From Silene latifolia (Eukaryota; Streptophyta; Magnoliopsida; Caryophyllales; Caryophyllaceae), in the NCBI RefSeq assembly GCF_048544455.1, contig NC_133534.1, positions 86,085,637-86,149,636 of the forward strand: DNA of 64,000 nucleotides, written 5' to 3'. Below, piece after piece: positions 56,843 through 64,000 of the stretch (positions are counted from its first letter, which is position 1; every line of letters starts with the position of its first letter). Below the pieces are notes generated by a model. That model was not told the DNA's origin and made no database searches. It worked only from the letters and a program-made list of their open reading frames with translations. The position numbers and the translations under genes are program-made.

Positions 56843-57994
56843 ACAACTGATAACAACTATCAACTACGTGATACTATCCTTGCCATGACTCGTGATATAC
56901 TCGTCCCTCCACAGCACCCAGCTAAGCTCCATAAATCAACACCTGTTGAGACCGACTGCTCACCATAATGGATCACGACAGACACAACATAAGAAGAAAC
57001 ACAAACAACACCACACCAGGTCAGTAACTGAAGAACCACAGAAACACTAGTTACAACATACATACATCCAACACCACTTTCAATTGCCCATCACTCCTCT
57101 GACTACCCGAAGGTCATGTCCTGCCAGATTACGGCTGCAACCAGTAATCCACACCGCCAGTAGAGGACCGCAACTGTTCCCACCTAAGCCCCGCTCATCT
57201 TTACCAAGCGCAAACCCATGTTCCTTAATGTACACATCCCCTCTTGTGGCGGATTCCACAAGGGGCGAATCAAGGGCGTGAAGCCACTCCCGCAAGTGAC
57301 TCCACTCAGCCGAGGGCACAGCTCGCGAACGACAGACAAACAACCCTAACCAATTACAACTAATATATACTACCAACAACACCACCAAATCCAATTAGAC
57401 AACATAACTGACATACTAAACAATCAACAGTACTAAGTAGGAGAACCTACCTTATGTAATCTGCAACAATACCACATACGTCCATAATACGACAAGCGAC
57501 CACCGTAACCACCTATTACAAATAGTATAACAAGCTCTATTACTACAACCACAGCCATAACCAAAACTAAGGAAGACGATGATGATGATGATGATGATGA
57601 TGACGACTTACCTATACACAGCGTTCCGGCGATAAGACCGCTACCCGCCTCATGCTTCCCATCCCCATGGTGTCTCAACTCAGAAAGGGCTCCAAAGGAT
57701 GAAGATTGGTAAAGGAGGGAAATGCGTCGGCAATTAGGTTTAGAAGAAATGAAATAAAACTGATTTTGGTTTCACGACTTCACGATTTATATTTTACCAC
57801 TGAACTCCAGTTACTCGATCGAGTGGCATCTACTCGATCGAGTCACATAGCTACTCGATCGAGTAGCCCCTGCTAGATCGAGCTTTCTAAACTAAAAGGT
57901 TACTATGTCGCAAGATTGAACTAGTAAGGCTTTCAAAGGTCTAGACATGTGTCTAAGGTCAGTCAACGGGTCCCTAACAGGACAGGTATTACAT
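56843..57994 (-). repeat. Truncated Tekay-like LTR, minus orientation
   Basis: On the minus strand it begins TGTAATACCTGTCC at 57994, has three perfect ACTCGATCGAGT sites (57813, 57832, 57853), and continues through the 'GTGGAGTCACTT' and 'GTGATCCATT' blocks. It lacks the LTR's last about 250 bp and abuts the end of the previous LTR in tail-to-tail orientation. Confidence 0.78.
57577..57605 (+). repeat. (GAT)n microsatellite
   Basis: About nine GAT units with a final GAC variation, inside the minus-oriented LTR. Confidence 0.9.
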
Positions 57995-59151
57995 TTAGTG
58001 ATGACCTAATTGAAAATAACGACATACCTATCATTTGGATAGCACGTCTGCCCTTGTTCTTCGACCTGGGTATCTGCATTATCTCGTAAGATCTCAACTC
58101 GGCTAGTCTTTTCTTAAATTTTTAGAGATATTTGGCCATCGAGGGCTCCATTTATTTGTACTCTCCTTTAATTTGGTTGGAAATGAGCAAGGAGTCCATT
58201 AGTAGTCGTCAAATTTTAGCTCTGGCGGCGTCAGCTAGCTCGATGCTCGTTGTCACTGCTTCATATTCGGCTTCATTGTTTGATGCCTTGAAGGTGAATC
58301 TCAGGGCATCTTTGAACTCCACCCCCTCCGGACTTATGATGACTTCTCTCGCTATAGGCCCGGCTGTTGTTGATGACCCATCGGTGTAGACTTTCTGATC
58401 CTCTTCAGGCTCCTCACTCTCGCTGAAGTGGGAACACTCAGCTAGGAAGTCCTTAAGCGCTTGAGCTTTTATGGCTTTCGGGAATGAAACTTTATTCCGA
58501 GTCCTGATAGCTCGACTGCCCATTTTAGCAACCGACCAGACTTCTTAAGGGCTTTCTCGTGTGGCTTATCTGTCATTACCGTCATGGGATGTACGTTGAA
58601 GTATATGCGCAACTTCCTAGCAGCAATTACCACCGCGAATGCAGCGTTCTCGATTAGTGGGTAGTTTTTTTAGCTTGGCCCAGTTTGTGGTTGATGAAGT
58701 AGATGAGATGTGCCAGGATTGGAAGTAGAGCGTCTCCCCGGTCATTGGGCGTGCCAGGATTGGAAGTTCCTTAACGTGGTTCTTAAGATAGTCAAAGGGT
58801 TGCCATTGCTCCTCCTCCCACAGGAACTATTTGTTACCCTTCAAGACACTAAAGAGAGCTCTTGATTTATGCGACGACCTTAATATGAATCTACACAGCG
58901 CGACCGTCCATCCTGCGAGTCTTTGGATATATCTGATCGTCCGCGACTCGGGGAGGTCTATGATAGTGTGTACCTTTTTAGGGTTGGTGTCTATTCCCCT
59001 TGCGCTGGCTAAAAATCCAAGGAACTTTCCGGATCGTACCCTAAAAGTGCATTTCTTGGGGTTCAGCTTTATTTGGTATTTCTGAAGGGACCTCAACATT
59101 TCTTCGATGTCGTTTAGTTATTCCTCTTCACTTTTGCTCTTGATGATGGCA
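57995..59151 (-). pseudogene. pol: Second Tat pol fragment, minus strand
   Basis: From right to left: end of reverse transcriptase (LNPKKCTFRVRSGKFLGFLASARGID...NPKKV, 59099-58827), RNase H (degraded, 58820-58530) and archaeal-type RNase H (DQKVYTDGSSTTAG...EGVEFKDALRFTFKASNNEAEYEA, 58523-58209) continuing with stops to MAKYL*KFKKRLAELRSYEIMQIPRSKN near 58050. Its sequence differs from the pol at 3016, so it is another Tat element or subfamily. The Tekay-like LTR ends at its left border. Confidence 0.82.
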
Positions 59152-59204
59152 TCGTAATGTTGCACTCGAAAAATTTTCACACGAAATGTCAAATAAATGA
59201 CAAG

Positions 59205-59640
59205 TAGTGTAGCGTGATTGTCGATGAGAATAGTTTTACTAATGTTGCCTCGACGGAGTTGGTAGATAAGTTGGCCCTAGTAACCATACCTCACCCAAAA
59301 CCTTACACTCTATATTGGCTCGATGATGATTTATATGAACAAAGTAAAGGTCTCGAAACATACAAGGGTTAATTTCCGGATGGGTCCTTGTAAGGATAAA
59401 GTATTATGCAATGAATATTCGTTGATGGCTGGGGTTAGAAAGTCACGTTGAAGCCTAAATCCCAATAAGCTATTTGTTCTCTGCCTAGTCATTTGCCACC
59501 TATAAGAGGAATTGAGCATCAAATCAACTTGGTGTCAGGTGCTTCTTTACCTAATAAAGTCGTATATCAACCAAAGAGATGCAGCGTCAAATTGAGGAGT
59601 TGATTTAGCGAGGGTATGTGCGAGAAATTATAATATGAAA
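59205..59640 (+). pseudogene. Gypsy protease/pol remnant
   Basis: Degraded frames give a protease-like VDENSFTNVASTELVDKLAL...PHPKPYTLYWLDD and, after a deletion, PPIRGIEHQINLVSGASLPNKVVYQ...QRQIEELI*RGYVRE, matching the F order (protease, then start of reverse transcriptase). It is the same lineage as F but a different, older copy. Confidence 0.72.
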
Positions 59641-60293
59641 ATTAATAACTTTTAATGTAACTGTACATAAATATTAAAGAATCCTTCCCTTCGTTGATCA
59701 ACGAAGGTCTAAAATATATGGAAAGTGACCCGTGCATTTTTGCACGGGGCTAAATTAATTTTTTTTCTTTTTTTTTGGTAAAAAATAGTCATTGAGAATG
59801 AATAAGAGGGACAATATTAGAACATATTCACAATAATTCACCCACTCTCAAAAATGGGAGGCTGTGAGCTAAGGCAAAGGAGGAGAACGTATGCACCCAG
59901 GTTATCGACTTCCAAGGGATTAAACAGTTCATAGTTACACTTAGCGCAACAAAGTATTGCTTACTTATGGTATATGAAAGACACAATGGAGGACCTCATC
60001 CAACGAGGATACCTCGATGCACAGAAATATGATGATTTTCCTTAAAATAAACATGCCCCAATTATGGTATTAATTAGTATAAAGATGTTAATTATTTAAC
60101 ATACATAAATATAATACAAGTATGTTATATTTTGGAAATTATTAAAAAAGAAAATAAATCAAGCTAAGATTTCAAAAAAAATATAACATTCCATAATTAT
60201 TTCTATTTGATTTAATGCAATGCATATATGTAATTATTTATATAAATATATACGATTTTTTGTCAGAAGCTACCTAAGATTTGCTCACTTGCA
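59641..60293. other. AT-rich debris with a hairpin
   Basis: No gene is supported. A short frame around 59965-60040 (MEDLIQRGYLDAQKYDDF) recalls the Tat gag-protease junction. A perfect hairpin CCCGTGCA-tttt-TGCACGGG lies at 59729-59748. Confidence 0.5.
59729..59748. repeat. Perfect 8-bp hairpin CCCGTGCA/TGCACGGG
   Basis: Two 8-bp arms around TTTT. Such 'CCCGTGCA' hairpins are frequent near ends of some plant transposons, but I cannot assign an element here. Confidence 0.75.
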
Positions 60294-61333
60294 AATACAC
60301 TACCTATTATTTTATTTTTTGCAAGACAATACCTTTAATTTTTTAAGTTTTGTTGAAAACTACCAAAACCTATTTTCTGACCAAATTTTGGACAAACTCT
60401 TTCATTGACCTTATTTACTCCAATTCTCACGTGAGAACTCTCTTATTTTCTCATTTTTCCCCCTCATTCCTCTTTTACCATAGTCCCCATGCCTATTTCC
60501 CTTTCTCCTCTTTTACCTTACCTGATTTACTTTCCCAATTACTCATTTATCCTTCACCTATTTAGGATTGGTGAATTTTATTGTAATCCCATATCCACTA
60601 TTTTGTAATGACAAAATGTAATCAATGCAATTATGCAATTAAGAAAAACCAGTATCGGAGTACATTACATTGCATTTCATGTCAAATTAACCTGATATAA
60701 CATCTATTTGAAGTCTACATTAGCCAGCATTGAAATACATTGGAAACAACATTGAAAACACCAGTCCTATGAATATCTTAGCTTTCTTCTTCTATGACCT
60801 CAACATCTCCAACGCAAATCTTCATCTCATCATATTTCACTTCAAGCTCCTTCAAATGCATCTTCTCCTTAACTCCTTGCTTAAGTTGACTAGCTTTTCT
60901 CATCATACGACACTTCTAGACGCTTTAAGTGCAACATGGATTCTACAGTTGCATACCTTTCTTCTAGTTCAGGTTTTCGTGGATCTTATTGAGGTACTTG
61001 ACATTGGGCAAATCCAGAAATGGAGATAAAGGAGATAAGAAGAAAGATAAGGGGGTATGAGAAAAAGATGGTTGTGAACGAGAAGAGCGAGAGAAAGAGA
61101 AGGGGTTAAATCAGGACAAGAAAGAGGAGGGAAGAGAGGGTGTTGAATTTTTTCAAGAGAAAACAGAATGGAAGGGTAAAAAAAGATAGTTCCTTTGTGA
61201 AAAAAGGAGTAAACAAAGTCAATACCGGAGTTCGACCAAAATTTGGCCGAAAAATGGATTTTGGTAGTTTTAAACAAAATTAAAAAAATTGAAGGTAGTG
61301 TCTTGCAAAAAATAAAATGATAGATAGTGTATT
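60294..61333. mobile_element. DNA transposon-like element with long terminal inverted repeats
   Basis: The left arm (60294-60421) and right arm (61205-61333) are imperfect reverse complements of about 128 bp, both containing ACTACC..., TTTGCAAGACA and the ACCAAATTTTGG/CCAAAATTTGG core. The interior (60422-61204) has no transposase. Long inverted repeats with a non-coding interior suit a Mutator-like non-autonomous or fold-back element. The right arm is cut by the Copia LTR at 61334, so the outermost ends and target duplication cannot be checked here. Confidence 0.72.
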
Positions 61334-62625
61334 TGTTGGAGTATGTGTCCTCAACAATAGTGCGATCACATGTTTAAATCTCATATTAAGACTACGTAAG
61401 GGATGATTCATTATATAGTCAACTGATCGTCATTAATCGGTAATGATTGGCTAACTAGAGTTTGACATTACTGTCGTTTGACGGTGGTGATCAGTTGATC
61501 CCTTAAGGTCACACCTAAAGGACAATTTCCTTAATTGACAAATTGATTAATTGTATGATGATACAAGTTAATCAATTCCTTAAAATTGAACAATTCAATT
61601 GTGAGAGAGATTATTTATATCTTATTGTAATGGGATTAAATAAGATTTATTTTAGTAATTGAAATACTTTATTACTAAAATTATTTATTGTTTGTGAAAC
61701 AATAGAGATGAGTTTGAATGGTTAATTATAATTACAAGATGTTGTGAATTATAATTATGTGACCCATTTTATTTATGTGGTCAAGTATCACAAGTCAATT
61801 TCTAATGCGTGATTTAATTAATTTATAAAATGATATTTATTTGATAAATATGCATTAAATTAATTAATAACATGTAATATACTACATGTGACATATTGTG
61901 TGATAAATGACAAATTGACAAAATAAAATGCTAGTTCATTTTATGTTAAATGGACCAAAATATTGGGTAGTATAGGGCGTTAGGATGATGTTATTTTATT
62001 AGGAGAAATAGACATCATCATGGCTAAAAAAGACTAGCTTACATGCCTATTGTATTGTGAAGAGAAAAAGTGAAAAGCAAGATGCCAATTTTGGTTCCTT
62101 CCTCTTGCCTCCACCGGTTTCACTACTCTATTTTAAGAGAGTTTTGCTCTCTTATTACATACACTACACTACCATTATTCACTCTTGCATGCAAACTCTT
62201 TACTACTCTCACATCTCTCTAAAATGTCTTAGAATCTTCATAAATTGTTCATCATAAATTCTAAACACAATATAGGATTACTAGTGTAGTAATAAGTATA
62301 TTATTAGAATTAATTTTAAGGGTACTAGTGTATTAATCTAGTTAATTAATATACTAGTTTAAGGGATTAGTCTTGGGTGCAATCTAAGGAGAATCTCTAC
62401 ATTGGAATTTTCGGAGGATCATCCAACATTTTAACCTCAAGAACAAATAAGGAAGGTGACCTTATTTGTGCCCAAAATTTCTAACCATCCTACAATGTAA
62501 GGGACATTGTTTTTCTTATAAATCTCTTATTTTGTTATGCATGCACTAGATCTAAAGAACAAATAATTAAGAAGTTAATTAGTTCACTATTAGAAGAGTC
62601 TAATAATAGGTATATGAACCTAAGA
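61334..62625 (+). repeat. 5' LTR of the second C1-family element
   Basis: It aligns in reverse with 33495-34805. The fold-back block (single copy here) lies at about 61430-61510. It is more diverged from the C1 LTRs than these are from each other. Confidence 0.87.
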
Positions 62626-64000
62626 AGTGGTATCAAAGCTTAAGGATGTTGCATGCATAATCGGTTATTGTTTTTCCGAGTTAAAATGTTAATATATAAA
62701 ACTAAAAATTTGTGATTTATAAGAGTAAACCACGAAATAATGATGCATGTTATATATTCTAGTCCTAAAATTTGTTTAGGTCATTTTTATGATTTATGGA
62801 AATTTATTGCTCATTTTAATGATTTTTAGTGATTTTATTACATTTTTATGAGTAAAATGAACTTTTATTCACTAAAATAAGTTAACCTTTACCACTGGCC
62901 GTCATATTTTAGTATGACCTCACATGAATATTTTATGTATTTCATGTAAAATATCATATTAATGTGATTAATATTTCATGATTTATGATTTTTATGAGAT
63001 AAAAATGGCATAAATGGAGGTTAAATGACTAAAAATGGTTAAACTTACTCTCTGACCTTGAAAATTTTATATGACCTCACATGCATATTTTACAATTTGT
63101 GTATAAATCTCGTATTAATTTGATTAATATTGCACGTTTTATGATTTTTATGAAATAAAAATGGATTAAAAGATGTAAAATTATTAAAAATAGTTAAACT
63201 TCGAACCAGGCCATGAAACTTTTAATATGTTGTCACATGCATGATTTACATAGTGTATGTAAATTTTGAGATGAAATGATCTCATTTAGCATGATTTATG
63301 AATTTTTAGTGTAAAAACGGCTTAAATAGTGACTATTTTAGTATAAATAGCTAAAATGAATTTCATAGCATGAGAAAATTATTTTAGGTTACATAAACAT
63401 CCCACCTATCAGATATAAAGTTGTAAAATTGATTAGATTAATTTTTAGATATTTTAGATGTTTTATGAGATAAAACCGATAAATTACAACTATATTTTCT
63501 CAAAATAAATTCGTAAATTTTAACCATGATTTTTGACATTATGAGTGTCATAGAAATATTCCAGAATGTTCAAAAATTTAAAATTCAAAATTTTAAATTA
63601 TTGTAATTTAATTTGGATTTATTTCATAAATGTTATGATTTTAAGGTCAAAAATGAGCATAAAAATTAAATCAAGTTGAATTATTGTCAAAAATTGAGTG
63701 ATGACTAATTTTTGAGTCCTAAGAGTGTTAGGATAATTAACTTGAGCTTAAATGTGATTTAAGTGTTAATTTGTGATTTTAAGAAGTTATTATCACGCAT
63801 TTCCATAAAACCAAGTTATATATACAATATAAGTTAAATAGGGCGATTTGGCACATAATTTGGCATGATAGACACATATTATAATGCTTCATATTTCAAT
63901 TTTTGAATGTCTTTTTTTTATATAATTTTGAATTATGTAATTTTATCTTAGTATGACCTTAGTTTTAATCGATATTACCCGTAATGAAAAGGAATATTGA
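61334..64000 (+). mobile_element. Second C1-family Copia-type element, runs off the window
   Basis: The LTR 61334-62625 (1292 bp, starts TGTTGGAGTATG, ends CCTAAGA instead of CCTAACA) is followed by a primer site with one mismatch (TGGTATCAAAGC, 62628-62639). From 62640 to the end the sequence is the reverse complement of the C1 5' untranslated region (40856 down to about 39690). Gag would lie beyond 64000. Confidence 0.88.

Noticed and set aside
57080-57394. Minus-strand 104-codon frame and its plus-strand shadow
   Set aside because: It is LTR sequence shared with non-coding LTR parts at 41850-42050 and 56160-56400.

Overview
The window is repeat-rich nuclear DNA of a flowering plant. It is AT-rich, made almost entirely of LTR retrotransposons, and contains no ordinary single-copy host gene, rRNA or tRNA that I can support. 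Spliced plant-type introns, tRNA-primed LTR elements (Athila, Tat, Tekay-like and Copia types) and plant mobile domain (PMD) sequences all fit a eudicot with a large genome. A Caryophyllales/Caryophyllaceae origin is my guess from general resemblance of the repeats and is not demonstrated.

Layout. Positions 1-3015 hold rearranged Copia-type LTR pieces, including a fold-back and a fresh 247-bp tandem duplication. From 3016 to 54725 runs one old Tat-lineage Ty3/gypsy element ('T'), lacking its 5' part. It has degenerate pol (RNase H, second archaeal-type RNase H, integrase), then two antisense intron-containing genes (DUF7745-like, then PMD), then a polypurine tract and a 2.3-kb LTR. T was invaded repeatedly. 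An Athila-like element on the minus strand ('B2', 8885-32961) sits in an intron of the PMD gene. A second Athila-like element ('B1', 9899-21025, plus) sits inside the left LTR of B2. A deleted chromovirus-like element ('F', 21902-25593) sits in the 3' region of B2. A gag-only Copia element ('C1', 33495-49342, minus) sits in another exon of the PMD gene. A non-coding Tekay-like element ('D1', 41144-48299) sits in the right LTR of C1. Each of these five insertions is bounded by a perfect 5-bp target-site duplication, so the insertion order can be read directly. From 54808 to 59640 there are truncated Tekay-like, Tat and other gypsy pieces, then a long-inverted-repeat DNA element (60294-61333), then a second copy of the C1 family (61334 to the window end).

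How the parts relate. None of the elements is autonomous: T is full of stops, B1 has gag-protease but no polymerase, B2 has an unknown 422-codon ORF in place of gag-pol, C1 has only gag, and D1 has no recognisable coding. B1 and B2 keep an ATHILA ORF-1-type gene. T keeps the two antisense genes.

Main observation. Three unrelated element lineages (T, B, D) each carry clusters of their own short dyad-symmetric motif: two 5-7 bp half-sites around a 2-bp centre. Copies are spaced about 20-24 bp apart (B, D) or about 30 bp apart (T). In each lineage one cluster lies in the LTR upstream of a TATA-like box. A second cluster lies inside the element; in T and B it lies just upstream of an extra internal gene. 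In T, the LTR and the DUF7745 gene also share a nearly identical TATA region. This looks like a repeated, possibly convergent, cis-regulatory design linking LTR transcription to internal-gene transcription.
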